A stretch of DNA of 64,000 bases from Paenibacillus glacialis (lineage in GTDB: Bacteria > Bacillota > Bacilli > Paenibacillales > Paenibacillaceae): the NCBI RefSeq assembly GCF_001637205.1, contig NZ_LVJH01000016.1, positions 1 to 64,000 on the forward strand, read 5' to 3'. The notes beneath the pieces are model-generated. The model did no database searches and was not told the DNA's origin. It saw only the letters and a list, made by a program, of their open reading frames with translations. Each line of letters starts with the position of its first letter. Position 1 is the first letter of the stretch. The position numbers were made by a program, and so were the translations under genes. Shown here one piece after another: positions 25,585-34,132 of the stretch.

Positions 25585-27288
25585 TTAGAGTCTCTTACGT
25601 TTATAGAAGGTAATGAATATACCAGAAAGGAGAAGGAGAATGAGTGTGATACCGACGGTGATGGCTTCTTTCATAGAACCTTGTGGTTGAGCGCTTTGCT
25701 CTCCAAAACCGCCCATGCCTCCACCCATTCCATCTCGACCACCGCCCATACCGCCTCCAGGAAAGCCACCATTTTGGAAATTCCGTCCCTCGGTAGGAAT
25801 GGTCTGGTTGCCTTGAGCCTGCTGTCCATCGGGAGGGGAAGGTGGCATTCCCTGAGTATTTTGTCCATTAACAGGAGTCGATTGTCCAGCTTGGGTATTT
25901 ACTTCAGCTGGAGTGGATTGTGCATTGTTACCTGCCATGGCTGGCATATCACGTCCGCCGCCACCTCTCATGCCTCCTCCACCCATACCACCGCCACTTC
26001 CTGATCCATCCCCTGAGGACGCAATCGTTCCAGCAAGTTGTTGATCAATATTACTGACTTGCGTGTCATTAATGGATATGAGCTTGGGTACTGCACTTTG
26101 ATACTCTTCGTAAGTGTAGAAGGAACTTGGATCTTCCTTCACGTAGGACGAGATCATGGCAGAGACTTCCTCGACTCGTTCCTTAAATGTAGCGGAAGAC
26201 AAGTAACCCTCAGTAACGTCTTTAATGATGTTATGATACATTTCTTTGTACTCATCAACAGCAAGAAGTTTGGCTACGAGAGGTCTATCAGCCAAGTTAC
26301 CTTGAGTAGGTTCGTCGATCAGAAGATTTGAGCTCCCCAATCCTCCAAATGCCATGTTATAGTCCCATGGAAGAACGGAGAAGACACCGTCATCTTCGTA
26401 TAAATAATAGTTCTGCTTGTTTCCTCCGATGTAACTGTCTGTGTTGTTCGTTAATACGTTAAGAGCAATGTATTTCAGGGCTTCTTCAACATCTAAATAC
26501 TTCGCATAATCTGTACCGTTATTCAATTCGTCCAACATATCAATAAGAATATCATCATTGGAAGACTTGGATTTCTGAGCAAGTCCGGTATAAGATGAGA
26601 TCTTATCATCAATCCAGAGAAGGTCGCTCCCTGTTCCGGTCATTTGTCCTTTGTATAACGCTCCATATGAGTTCCCGAAGTTCGATTCAAGATACTGTTC
26701 ATCTACTTGCTGTACAGCTAAATAGAATCCATATAACTCATCATTCACATAAACATTCACAAATGAATATCCAGGTGTAGGGAGTCCCATTTGTTCCGCA
26801 AGTTCGTAGGTCAGATACTCTCTCATATAACTGGCGTCACTGTAGCCGTTGTTCAGATTTATTTTACTGATACCAAAGAGCGTCTGACTGGATAAATACT
26901 CATCAAATGAAAGCTTCAGACTATATCGATCTGAATCATCCATACTGACTACACTTCGCAAGCTTAGATTTCCTTTCGTACGAACGCCTACATTATCGTA
27001 ATGCATACCATTGTAATCGACAGAGGCGGTTTTAATCTCTTCTGCAGAAGCGTTGTCCTTCATACTCTGAAAATCATCTTTATCAATTGTGATTTTAACA
27101 TCTACGACTTTGTCCTTAGGGAATACTTTCGTAGATATATTGTCATCAGCCTTAGCGGTATCGATTGTGCTTGAGACTTTGGAGTTTTCTATGCTAGTGG
27201 TAGATTTAGTTGTCTCACATCCTACCATGGCTATTACGGTGATGATGGAACAGATGCATAGAAGATGCTTCATCATTTGTGCTTTCAT
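25585..27288 (-). CDS. CotH-kinase-family membrane-anchored lipoprotein
   Basis: 567 aa. Lipobox VGC near Cys 24, CotH kinase-like domain (about 55-390), Gly/Met- and Gln-rich low-complexity region (about 425-535) and a C-terminal transmembrane helix with KRKRL end. CotH landmarks include MREYLTYELAEQMGLPTP, YGFYLAVQQVDEQYLE and PWDYNMAFGGL, where the Asp corresponds to the metal-binding Asp of CotH kinases. CotH phosphorylates Ser residues of spore-coat proteins; extracytoplasmic placement here suggests a surface protein target. It lies 20 nt after a DUF4956 gene and belongs to the VTC cluster. Confidence 0.88.
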   Translation of the reverse strand: MKAQMMKHLLCICSIITVIAMVGCETTKSTTSIENSKVSSTIDTAKADDNISTKVFPKDKVVDVKITIDKDDFQSMKDNASAEEIKTASVDYNGMHYDNVGVRTKGNLSLRSVVSMDDSDRYSLKLSFDEYLSSQTLFGISKINLNNGYSDASYMREYLTYELAEQMGLPTPGYSFVNVYVNDELYGFYLAVQQVDEQYLESNFGNSYGALYKGQMTGTGSDLLWIDDKISSYTGLAQKSKSSNDDILIDMLDELNNGTDYAKYLDVEEALKYIALNVLTNNTDSYIGGNKQNYYLYEDDGVFSVLPWDYNMAFGGLGSSNLLIDEPTQGNLADRPLVAKLLAVDEYKEMYHNIIKDVTEGYLSSATFKERVEEVSAMISSYVKEDPSSFYTYEEYQSAVPKLISINDTQVSNIDQQLAGTIASSGDGSGSGGGMGGGGMRGGGGRDMPAMAGNNAQSTPAEVNTQAGQSTPVNGQNTQGMPPSPPDGQQAQGNQTIPTEGRNFQNGGFPGGGMGGGRDGMGGGMGGFGEQSAQPQGSMKEAITVGITLILLLLSGIFITFYKRKRL

Positions 27289-27308
27289 CTTTTCAACACC
27301 ATCCCATC

Positions 27309-28010
27309 TTAAGATACATAGTCGCCGCTGTAGCTAATAAGCACGGCATTCTTGACTCCGCTAATGCCAGAAAGCTGATTAATAAAGCTTCCTTCTTTGT
27401 CGTTAAGGCGGATTTCCAAAGTGATTTCAATGTTGCCATTTGTCACGGTCTTTTGTTTCACATTAAATCGTTTAACGGATGTGTTAAGTTGTTTGTGAAC
27501 AGCTATTTCGCTTGTATCTCCGTCACAGCTCACGACAAGTAGATAAGGGGCTTCAATAGAAGTTCTTTTGATAAAGAAGAACATAACTAGACCAACTATA
27601 ATTGAACCAATAGCTGCTAGGGTGAAGAATCCAGCACCAGATACGATACCAGCTGCTGCAGCCCAGAACAAGAAAATTAGATCTGTAGGATCTTTAATAG
27701 GGGTTCTGAAACGTACAATAGAGAGTGCGCCGACCATACCTAGTGATAGTACTAGGTTAGAATTTATAGCAATGATGACCATCGAGGTTACCATCGTCAT
27801 TCCGATAAGAGAGACGTTGAAGCTTTTAGAATATAAAATACCACTAAATACACGTTTATAAAGAAGGTAGATAAAGAACCCGATAATAAATGAAATTGCC
27901 ATAGTAATGATTATTTTGGAAATACTAATATCAGATACAAAGTTCTCTGTTACCGATTTTTTTAGGATATCTGTAAAATTAGTTGTAGTATCAGTTGCTG
28001 TTGCGCTCAT
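27309..28010 (-). CDS. DUF4956 membrane protein
   Basis: 233 aa. The ATG at 28010 follows GGGAGG by 10 nt; an in-frame TTG at 28028 lies on top of that Shine-Dalgarno and is rejected. About four transmembrane helices (about 30-160), with an MgtC-like conserved turn SLGMVGALSIVRFRTPIKDP, then a soluble ferredoxin-like C-terminal domain (about 165-233). The family has no firm biochemical function and commonly neighbours VTC-domain genes. Here it lies 2 nt after the VTC gene and before cotH, implying a joint role. Confidence 0.88.
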   Translation of the reverse strand: MSATATDTTTNFTDILKKSVTENFVSDISISKIIITMAISFIIGFFIYLLYKRVFSGILYSKSFNVSLIGMTMVTSMVIIAINSNLVLSLGMVGALSIVRFRTPIKDPTDLIFLFWAAAAGIVSGAGFFTLAAIGSIIVGLVMFFFIKRTSIEAPYLLVVSCDGDTSEIAVHKQLNTSVKRFNVKQKTVTNGNIEITLEIRLNDKEGSFINQLSGISGVKNAVLISYSGDYVS

Positions 28011-28012
28011 TA

Positions 28013-28720
28013 TTAATAATCCTCCCAAGAGTTGGTTTTTAGAAACTTACGACACATCACGTATTTAGAAGCGGATTGTCTATTTAATCCTTCAAGTTGT
28101 AGTGCAAGTCTGATATATTCGGGAATGTATTCGTCGTATTTCACTTCAAGAATAATGAGATTGTCATCAATCGCACGTACACAATGTAAATTTGCGTCGA
28201 ACATATCCACTTCGTTAAGCCCCGTTCGAAGGTCTTTGTCAAACGTAATGCGAACATTTCCATTCTCACAAACAAAAGGCTCCCGTACATAGTCCACAAT
28301 AACCTTAGCTCGTAGTAAGTTGTTCTTCATCTCTTCATGCAGTTCAATGAGTAAGGGCTTGTCTGAGTGTCGTAACACTTCATAATTTCCTGATATGAGT
28401 TTCTCTGCTATTTCCCTAGTCAGTGGTTCTTTCAATTTAGCGATATAATCTCTAAATTTGATTTTCTTCTCGAAGTGAATAATCCTGTCATCATTATTGT
28501 AAATTCGGATTCGGTACTTGGCGCGGTCCCTGATTCCACCTAATTTCTCATGAAGGGCCTTGTTATTAATATCATCAAAGTACAAGCTCCGAATAGCGTA
28601 TTCTCCAGTAGGTCCAACATGCTTATCTTGTTTAACTAGGTTTTTCAATCTCTGACGAATGATTTGGTACTGGTGTTGATTAATGAAATACTTGAGTTCA
28701 TGACGATATTTAAGATTCAT
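28013..28720 (-). CDS. VTC-domain protein, polyphosphate polymerase-like
   Basis: 235 aa, one VTC domain. Characteristic beta-strand motifs are RHELKYFI, RSLYFDD, KYRIRIYN, HFEKKIK, VDYVREPF, VRITFDKDLRTG and ILEVKYDEYIP, which supply the Arg/Lys/Glu residues lining the tunnel of the yeast Vtc4 polyphosphate polymerase. No membrane segment of its own; the adjacent DUF4956 protein could anchor it. Start has GAGGTGG upstream. Enzymatic activity in bacterial homologues is assumed, not shown here. First gene of VTC-DUF4956-CotH. Confidence 0.88.
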   Translation of the reverse strand: MNLKYRHELKYFINQHQYQIIRQRLKNLVKQDKHVGPTGEYAIRSLYFDDINNKALHEKLGGIRDRAKYRIRIYNNDDRIIHFEKKIKFRDYIAKLKEPLTREIAEKLISGNYEVLRHSDKPLLIELHEEMKNNLLRAKVIVDYVREPFVCENGNVRITFDKDLRTGLNEVDMFDANLHCVRAIDDNLIILEVKYDEYIPEYIRLALQLEGLNRQSASKYVMCRKFLKTNSWEDY

Positions 28721-28975
28721 CGTATTAATTCCACCTCATTTCTTCGTTGCGTTTGAACTCATTGTAGCTTGCTAATCTGATTTTTCTCTGAGCGTAAACT
28801 GAATGCGAGCTGAAAATTTTTACACTGCGTTAACAAAGCTGTTTCGCATCGCACGTAGCTCCTTGCACGCGGTGTGGCGTAACATGACGGAGGTCAACCG
28901 GATATGATAATAGGAGAAATTGACTATCAGTGCCATTGGACGGTATCGTATTAGAGAAGTTCGGAGGGAGTGAAG

Positions 28976-30211
28976 ATGGTTTTGCGAAAAGAGTTCATAT
29001 GGTTAACATTGATTGTCTCAGTCATCTTAATGATCGTAGTCGGGATAGAATGGTTGAAGGTAGGTCAATCTGAGAAGCCGAAGTCTTTGGTGACTACGCT
29101 GAAGCACTCTGCACAAACAAGTCGGGCTTTTACATGGTATACGGAAAGTCCTAATGCTGCTTCAATATTACAGTTGGTTAAGGGCGCGGATATGAACTTC
29201 TATGGACAAGATGTGATTACGATTACGGGATCTACGTCCTCGGTGGATGTAGGAAACAATCATGAACAAGGTGCCCACAAAGCCGAAGCAACTGGACTTG
29301 AACCTGGAACTACGTATTCGTATCGTGTGGGGAGTGGGAAGGACAAGGAGTGGAGTATACCAGGAGCATTCATGACAGAATCCAAGGAGGTGGATGACTT
29401 CACGTTCATTAATGTGACGGATTCGCAGGGCGTAGTAGAAGCCGATTTTGACCTTTGGGGTAATACGTTGAATAAAGCGTTCGAACAATTTCCAACGGCT
29501 CAATTTATCGTCCATAATGGTGATCTAACAGAGGAGCCAGAGGATGAAGTCGCTTGGGATCATTTCTTTGGTAAAGCGACAAAGTGGCTCACGCAAGTGC
29601 CATTCATGCCTGTCACTGGTAATCATGATGAAGTGGATGGTGTGGCAGATCGGTATATATCACATTTCAACTTACCGGATAATGGCGCGGAAAATTCTAT
29701 AGATGGAACAACCTATTCGTTCGATTACGGTTCTGCCCACATTGTCATGTTAAACACAGAGTCTAACATTAAAGAGCAGACCGAATGGTTAGAGAAAGAT
29801 CTTGCAGGAACGGATAAGCCATGGAAAATTGTTGCCATGCATAGAGGAGCATATGGCGGTAAAAAAAACAATAAAGTAGATGCTTGGGTTTCTGTCTTTG
29901 ACAAATTCAGCGTAGATCTTGTATTACAAGGCCATAATCATGAATATTCGCGTTCTTATCCTCTACGAGCTGGCAAGGTTGTCGGTGATAGGGGAAACAT
30001 TGTGAACAATCGTGAAGGCACTGTATATGTGGTTACAAATACAGCAGGGCAGAAATTCAATGAGAAGAAAGTTGATCAATTCTATCATCAGGTACATTTT
30101 CAAAATGAGAAGCAGATGTTTGCTGGCGTGAAGATTGAAGCGGACACCTTGACCTTTCAGGCATATGATGTGTCTGGCGAGAAGTTGGACGAATTTGTTA
30201 TACAGCATTGA
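28976..30211 (+). CDS. Membrane-anchored metallophosphatase with purple-acid-phosphatase-like N-domain
   Basis: 411 aa. The ATG at 28976 lies 7 nt after GGAGGG; the GTG at 28970 is too close. One N-terminal transmembrane helix (about 8-27), an FN3-like N-domain (about 40-135, ending in TTYSYRVG) and a calcineurin-like phosphoesterase domain with metal motifs NVTDSQG, HNGDLTE, VTGNHDE, MHRG and LQGHNHEY. It acts outside the membrane. Divergent from the VTC/DUF4956/CotH operon across 255 nt, so a phosphate or polyphosphate-related link is attractive but inferred. Confidence 0.88.
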   Translation: MVLRKEFIWLTLIVSVILMIVVGIEWLKVGQSEKPKSLVTTLKHSAQTSRAFTWYTESPNAASILQLVKGADMNFYGQDVITITGSTSSVDVGNNHEQGAHKAEATGLEPGTTYSYRVGSGKDKEWSIPGAFMTESKEVDDFTFINVTDSQGVVEADFDLWGNTLNKAFEQFPTAQFIVHNGDLTEEPEDEVAWDHFFGKATKWLTQVPFMPVTGNHDEVDGVADRYISHFNLPDNGAENSIDGTTYSFDYGSAHIVMLNTESNIKEQTEWLEKDLAGTDKPWKIVAMHRGAYGGKKNNKVDAWVSVFDKFSVDLVLQGHNHEYSRSYPLRAGKVVGDRGNIVNNREGTVYVVTNTAGQKFNEKKVDQFYHQVHFQNEKQMFAGVKIEADTLTFQAYDVSGEKLDEFVIQH

Positions 30212-30276
30212 CGGCGAAGTTAGATAGAGCATACGGCTATCGGACGATCATTGTTTGAATTGAGAAATGTAGAACT

Positions 30277-30316
30277 TTAAATAACCAGATGACAAAATAT
30301 GTCTTATGGTTATTTC
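30277..30316 (+). terminator. Hairpin after the metallophosphatase gene
   Basis: AAATAACCA ... TGGTTATTT with an inner GAC/GTC pair, 66 nt past the stop. The T tract is weak, so this is a probable terminator. Confidence 0.6.
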
Positions 30317-30318
30317 TG

Positions 30319-30347
30319 TTGACAATCTTAAACGATGTCACTATTAT
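30319..30347 (+). promoter_or_regulatory. Sigma-A promoter of the ArsR/DUF2087 gene
   Basis: TTGACA (30319-30324), 17-bp spacer, TATTAT (30342-30347), 60 nt before the start codon. Very close to consensus. Confidence 0.8.
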
Positions 30348-30406
30348 GTAATTTAACGAGTATATAATTAGATAATCATTAAATTAGAGGGAGAGGTGTT
30401 TAATTC

Positions 30407-31009
30407 ATGCAGCTAGATAAGATCGTCAACTATCATAAAGCACTTGCAGATCCGACAAGAATAAAGATTCTGATCATTCTGGCCGAGGGAGAGCGTAATG
30501 GTCAAGTATTAGCTGAGAAGCTTCATGTTACGCCAGCTACCATTACTCACCATGCTACAAAGTTACGTGAAGCTAGTCTGATTAACGAGCGTAGAGATAA
30601 GAATACGATTTATTTTTCTTTAAATGATTATTTCATCCACAATAATGCGACGGCTATCGTAGAGCTGATTTATAGAAATGTTAGAACAAAGGGAGAGGAA
30701 GACGTTATGGAAGAGTCTCATAAGAAATTACAAGTATCCGTAATTAATAATTTCTTTACAGCAGAAGGGAAATTAAAGCAGATACCTGCTCAACTTAAGA
30801 AGAAGTTGATTGTTTTGCAACATCTAGTCAGTCAGTTGGAGAACGGGAGAAAGTACACGGAGAAAGAAATTAATAACTTCATTAAACCCATTCACGAAGA
30901 CTTCGCAACGATTCGCAGAGAATTTATTATGCATCAATTGATGTATAGGGATAATGAGATTTATGAATTAAATCCGAAGGAATTATGGGCAAGGTGGGAG
31001 ACTCTGTAG
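30407..31009 (+). CDS. ArsR-type HTH regulator with DUF2087 domain
   Basis: 200 aa. An N-terminal winged helix (about 5-85: ALADPTRIKILIILAEGE and VTPATITHHATKLREASLI) is fused to a C-terminal DUF2087 domain (about 107-190: KLKQIPAQLKKKLIVLQHL, GRKYTEKEIN, HEDFATIRREFI). No obvious Cys metal site. DUF2087 proteins are often regulators, ligand unknown. Strong Shine-Dalgarno AGAGGGAGAGG and strong promoter. Monocistronic. Confidence 0.9.
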   Translation: MQLDKIVNYHKALADPTRIKILIILAEGERNGQVLAEKLHVTPATITHHATKLREASLINERRDKNTIYFSLNDYFIHNNATAIVELIYRNVRTKGEEDVMEESHKKLQVSVINNFFTAEGKLKQIPAQLKKKLIVLQHLVSQLENGRKYTEKEINNFIKPIHEDFATIRREFIMHQLMYRDNEIYELNPKELWARWETL

Positions 31010-31059
31010 TAAAATGAATACCATGGTGTATATATGACGAATTGCCACATCTACATAGA

Positions 31060-31089
31060 TTGAACTAGTAAGTGTAAACTTTAGTTCAA
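31060..31089. repeat. Palindromic element A (TTGAACTA...TAGTTCAA)
   Basis: TTGAACTA at 31060-31067 and TAGTTCAA at 31082-31089 with a 14-nt loop, flanked by imperfect outer pairing. Intergenic, between the ArsR/DUF2087 and cupin genes. Shares its core with elements at 39410-39439 and 49931-50015. Confidence 0.6.
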
Positions 31090-31156
31090 TATATCTACAT
31101 ACGATAAGGCAAGGCACTCATCCAATCATAATACAATTGAAATGGGAGAGAAACTT

Positions 31157-31615
31157 ATGACACAACAGCAGTCTCCATTAGTTGAATTATTGAACTTAGA
31201 ACCACATGTTGAAGGTGGTTGGTGCAAGGAAATATGGAAAGCATCGTATGAAATACCTAAAGCCGTATTAGGTCCAGAATATTCTGGTGCTCGTGCTGCC
31301 GCTAGCTCGATCTATTTCTTGCTACATCCAGGTGAAGTCTCTGCATGGCATGTCGTACTATCTGATGAATTGTGGTTGTACCATTCTGGAGGTCCGATCG
31401 AACTGACCTTAGGTGGAACAGCTGAGAATCCTGAAGCAGGTGAGAAGATCATTCTTGGGATGGATATTGAGAATGGCCAAGTTCCACAGGCGTTAGTACC
31501 TGCAAATGTATGGCAGACTTCGGTAGCAGTAGGAGACGAGCCTGGTTTTGTTACTTGCGTTGTTGCTCCAGCTTTTCACTATGATGATTTCAAACTTGTT
31601 GACTCATCGAAGTAG
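31157..31615 (+). CDS. Cupin_5 (DUF985) family protein
   Basis: 152 aa from ATG 31157, 7 nt after GGGAGA; the upstream in-frame ATG at 31142 has no Shine-Dalgarno. Motifs EGGWCKEIW, SSIYFLLHPGEVSAWH, DELWLYHSGGP, and CVVAPAFHYDDFKL are those of the DUF985 cupin family, a single beta-barrel of unknown enzymatic role, in some members linked to sugar binding. Monocistronic. Confidence 0.88.
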   Translation: MTQQQSPLVELLNLEPHVEGGWCKEIWKASYEIPKAVLGPEYSGARAAASSIYFLLHPGEVSAWHVVLSDELWLYHSGGPIELTLGGTAENPEAGEKIILGMDIENGQVPQALVPANVWQTSVAVGDEPGFVTCVVAPAFHYDDFKLVDSSK

Positions 31616-31708
31616 GCAAGAACCCTTAATTTCATTACACATGGAAAGAGCCTACATATATTGTTGTGTAGGTTCTTTGGTTGGTTTATCAAAAAGGGAG
31701 AGATAACC

Positions 31709-32200
31709 ATGGAATTATATTTTAAAGATAAATTCTTCAATTCAGGAATCTCAGATATTATGAATCATGATGGAGAAGTAGTAGGCAGTATGGACTTGAA
31801 ATCCGCCTTTGGTTCTTCTCTAGACGTATTTGGTCATCAAGGGCAGATCGTGTGTACGGGAAAGTTCCGATTACTCTTAAACAGATGGATCATTTCCGAT
31901 GGAAGAGATAAGCAGCTTGGTGAGTTACGAAGACGAATGAGTTTTCTTACGAAAAAGTACGAATATGATGCAGGAAATAGGGGAGTCTATGAGATTACAT
32001 CGCCCGTATTTTCGAAAGAATATAGTATACAGAGTAGTAACGGTGAGACTATAGCGTCTTTTGCAAGAACAAGTAGTTGGTTACAAACAGGTGCCTTTCG
32101 TTTGCTGAATGATTCTAAGAAATTAGATAGTTATGAACTAGTAGCCGTTGTCATGGGTGTGCATGAAATACAGAAGAGGGACAACAATAATTCAGGTTAG
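31709..32200 (+). CDS. Tubby C-terminal-like / LURP-one-like domain protein
   Basis: 163 aa from ATG 31709 behind AAAAAGGGAGAG. A single beta-rich domain with repeated hairpins: MELYFKDKFFNSGISDI, WIISDGRDKQLGELRRRMSFL, YEYDAGNRGVYEITSPVFS, YSIQSSNGETIASFART. This pattern matches the small bacterial tubby-like/LURP-one proteins (YxjI type). No signal peptide. Function unknown; structural assignment by pattern only. Confidence 0.65.
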   Translation: MELYFKDKFFNSGISDIMNHDGEVVGSMDLKSAFGSSLDVFGHQGQIVCTGKFRLLLNRWIISDGRDKQLGELRRRMSFLTKKYEYDAGNRGVYEITSPVFSKEYSIQSSNGETIASFARTSSWLQTGAFRLLNDSKKLDSYELVAVVMGVHEIQKRDNNNSG

Positions 32201-32300
32201 GCGAATAAGAGAACACGTTGGTTGGCCATATATCGAACCGGAATCGGAACATGTCCCGCATTATATCGTGGATGCTTACGAAGAGATTAGTCAGATTTAA
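32163..32300 (+). CDS. Possible small ORF overlapping the tubby-like gene
   Basis: 45-codon frame beginning ATG 32163, overlapping the previous gene by 38 nt and ending just before a terminator. The C-terminal part (WPYIEPESEHVPHYIVDAYE) looks protein-like, but the start lacks a good Shine-Dalgarno. It may be a remnant of a longer gene's 3' end or chance. Confidence 0.3.
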   Translation: MKYRRGTTIIQVRRIREHVGWPYIEPESEHVPHYIVDAYEEISQI

Positions 32301-32509
32301 ATAAAATGAACATAGAAAAAGGAATCGCTGCTGTCGTGGGCTGGATTCCTTTTATATTTATTATGGAGTTGTGTACGTTTCTGTTGTAGTGTTGGCGTTG
32401 TTTTCATGATGGGATTAATACCTAGCCATGATCCTCGTAGTAACTCTGGATTAACCTTACCTTGTTGTTCGAGTTTTTGTCTTTGTTTCTTTGCTTTGCT
32501 TAATGACAT
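32297..32509 (-). CDS. Small basic conserved protein of unknown function
   Basis: 70 aa, rich in Lys/Arg/Gln (MSLSKAKKQRQKLEQQGK), then NPELLRGSWLGINP and a basic C-terminal half. A strong AAGGAGG lies 9 nt before the ATG, supporting a real gene. No signal or membrane helix; might bind nucleic acid. Its 3' end contains the hairpin used as terminator for the opposite strand. Confidence 0.7.
   Translation of the reverse strand: MSLSKAKKQRQKLEQQGKVNPELLRGSWLGINPIMKTTPTLQQKRTQLHNKYKRNPAHDSSDSFFYVHFI
32316..32355. terminator. Terminator hairpin overlapping the small basic protein gene
   Basis: AAAAAGGAATC ... GATTCCTTTT with T tracts on both strands. On the plus strand it ends the tubby-like transcript. 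On the minus strand it lies inside the last codons of the small gene. Confidence 0.75.
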
Positions 32510-32589
32510 ATTCGTGTTCCTCCTTAGAATTGAACTTCTCTCCTATTATACGTCTTATTTGGATTTTGGCCAAACGAACAATCATAACA

Positions 32590-32626
32590 AACAAGCAGAC
32601 ATCTAGAGTAGACGTCAGCTTGTTTT
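32590..32626 (-). terminator. Terminator of the ThrE-like gene pair
   Basis: On the minus strand ACAAGC-tGACgTCTAC ... AGAtGTCtGCTTGT followed by TTGTT, directly after the 32630 stop codon. Confidence 0.7.
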
Positions 32627-32629
32627 ATG

Positions 32630-33061
32630 TTAAGGGAGAGGATTCTTCTTACGTATGGTTTGATTTAATACCTCTGATAGGATGAGTCCTAAGGCAATGG
32701 ATCCAGAAAGCATAAAGGCTTGAACGGCGAAGTGAACGGCTTCGTTGTAATCATTCTGTACGAATCTACGCATCGCATTATACGCTAGTCCACCAGGAAC
32801 CAATGGAATGATACCAGACACGCTAAAGATAATAACCGGCATCTTATAATATTTCGCAAATGTTTGGCTGATCACCCCAACGAGGAAAGTGGCCGCAAGC
32901 GTAGCTAGTATAGAGTCAACGTCGTATTCAAGAAGCAGAATATAAGCCATCCAACTGATCATACCTACTAGGCCGCACTGGATAAGGGATCTCTTGGGCG
33001 CGTTAAAGAGTATAGCAAAGGCTGCGGTAGCAATGAAACACGTGACTAATTGTGCAATCAT
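32630..33061 (-). CDS. Threonine/serine exporter family, ThrE C-terminal half (DUF3815)
   Basis: 143 aa with about four to five transmembrane helices. VSGIIPLVPGGLAYNAMR is the family hallmark. In split systems (YjjB-like) this small membrane protein pairs with a YjjP/DUF1212 partner. It lies 21 nt after that partner here. Substrate Thr/Ser or dicarboxylate is by homology only. Confidence 0.87.
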   Translation of the reverse strand: MIAQLVTCFIATAAFAILFNAPKRSLIQCGLVGMISWMAYILLLEYDVDSILATLAATFLVGVISQTFAKYYKMPVIIFSVSGIIPLVPGGLAYNAMRRFVQNDYNEAVHFAVQAFMLSGSIALGLILSEVLNQTIRKKNPLP

Positions 33062-33082
33062 GATTGGTTGACCTCTTTCAAT

Positions 33083-33841
33083 TTAAAAAATGATAAATAC
33101 AACCGCAATTCCAGTTCCAATTGCAAAAGCTGTTAGGAATGCCTCAGCTCCCCTGGATAACCCAGATACGAGATGCCCCGCCATTAAATCACGTACTGCA
33201 TTCGTGATGAGTAAACCAGGCACTAGTGGCATGACGGAACCAATGATAATTTTATCTAATGATTGTCCAATTCCTGCAGAGGTGAGTAAGAATGAGACGA
33301 TTCCAATGAGAAAGGAAGCCATCAACTCGGCGAAAAATTTGACCCTTACTAAATGATGAAAGTAAATTAATGCGCAATAACCTAATCCTCCACAGATCAT
33401 ACCCGGTATGAAATCAAGCCATTTGCCTTGAAACATAATCGTAAAACAACCACTTGCAATTGAAGCCGCAATAATTTGAAGCCATATGGAGAACGCATGA
33501 GCCTCAATATCCACCTGATGGAGTAGGGTGTATGCTTCTTGAACAGATATTTCTCCAGTACTTAGCTGCCTTGAAATGCTATTTACAGCTACCACCTTTC
33601 GAAGATCCGTTGTTCGTGTCACAATTTGGATCAATTGGGCAGATCCAGCCTTATCTAGTTGGAAAATAATACCTGTAGGTGTCACGTAGCTGTTTGAATT
33701 GGTAAATCCAAATGAGGATGCAATACGTGCCATAGTATCCTCTACTCGATATGTTTCTGCGCCACTTCTAAGCATAATTTTACCAGCTAAGAGGCATACA
33801 CCAATGACTTCGTAAGTCGGTTGTTCAAGCTTTATTTCCAA
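33083..33841 (-). CDS. Threonine/serine exporter family, ThrE N-terminal half (DUF1212)
   Basis: 252 aa. A soluble N-terminal portion with GKIMLRSGAETYRVEDTMARI, then about five transmembrane helices ending VMPLVPGLLITNAVRDLMAG. DUF1212/YjjP type. Transcribed with the DUF3815 gene, giving a two-subunit version of ThrE. Starts at ATG behind GGGGAGAAGA. Confidence 0.88.
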   Translation of the reverse strand: MEIKLEQPTYEVIGVCLLAGKIMLRSGAETYRVEDTMARIASSFGFTNSNSYVTPTGIIFQLDKAGSAQLIQIVTRTTDLRKVVAVNSISRQLSTGEISVQEAYTLLHQVDIEAHAFSIWLQIIAASIASGCFTIMFQGKWLDFIPGMICGGLGYCALIYFHHLVRVKFFAELMASFLIGIVSFLLTSAGIGQSLDKIIIGSVMPLVPGLLITNAVRDLMAGHLVSGLSRGAEAFLTAFAIGTGIAVVFIIF

Positions 33842-34062
33842 GTCGTATCTTCTCCCCTAGGATGATATCATGTCGGATAATATGGAACATTTTTCCCTAA
33901 ATACAGAGACATTATATCATGAGAGAAATATAAAACGGAATACATAGCACGTAGGTGATCATTCAGTTCATGTGTAGTTCATTAACTTGTAACTTGGATG
34001 GGCTATTGTGCAAGTAAAAATTTGTTTTAAAAATTTTTTTTTGGATAATGGGCAAAAATCAC

Positions 34063-34111
34063 TTTACAACACCACAATCATAGTGTACTATTTAGCTATG
34101 ACAGTAACACT
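34063..34111 (+). promoter_or_regulatory. Promoter and inverted-repeat operator of the GntR/ABC operon
   Basis: TTTACA (34063-34068), 17-bp spacer, TACTAT (34086-34091). An inverted repeat AGTGT (34082-34086) ... ACACT (34107-34111), extended by ACT/AGT, overlaps the -10 and start region. YtrA-type regulators bind AGTGTA-type inverted repeats at their own promoters, so autoregulation is likely. Confidence 0.65.
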
Positions 34112-34132
34112 GTGGAAGGAGATATGCCAATT

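Noticed and set aside
25558..26004. 148-codon plus-strand ORF with Ser/His/Thr-rich translation
   Set aside because: Shadow of the Gly-rich tail of the CotH gene on the other strand.
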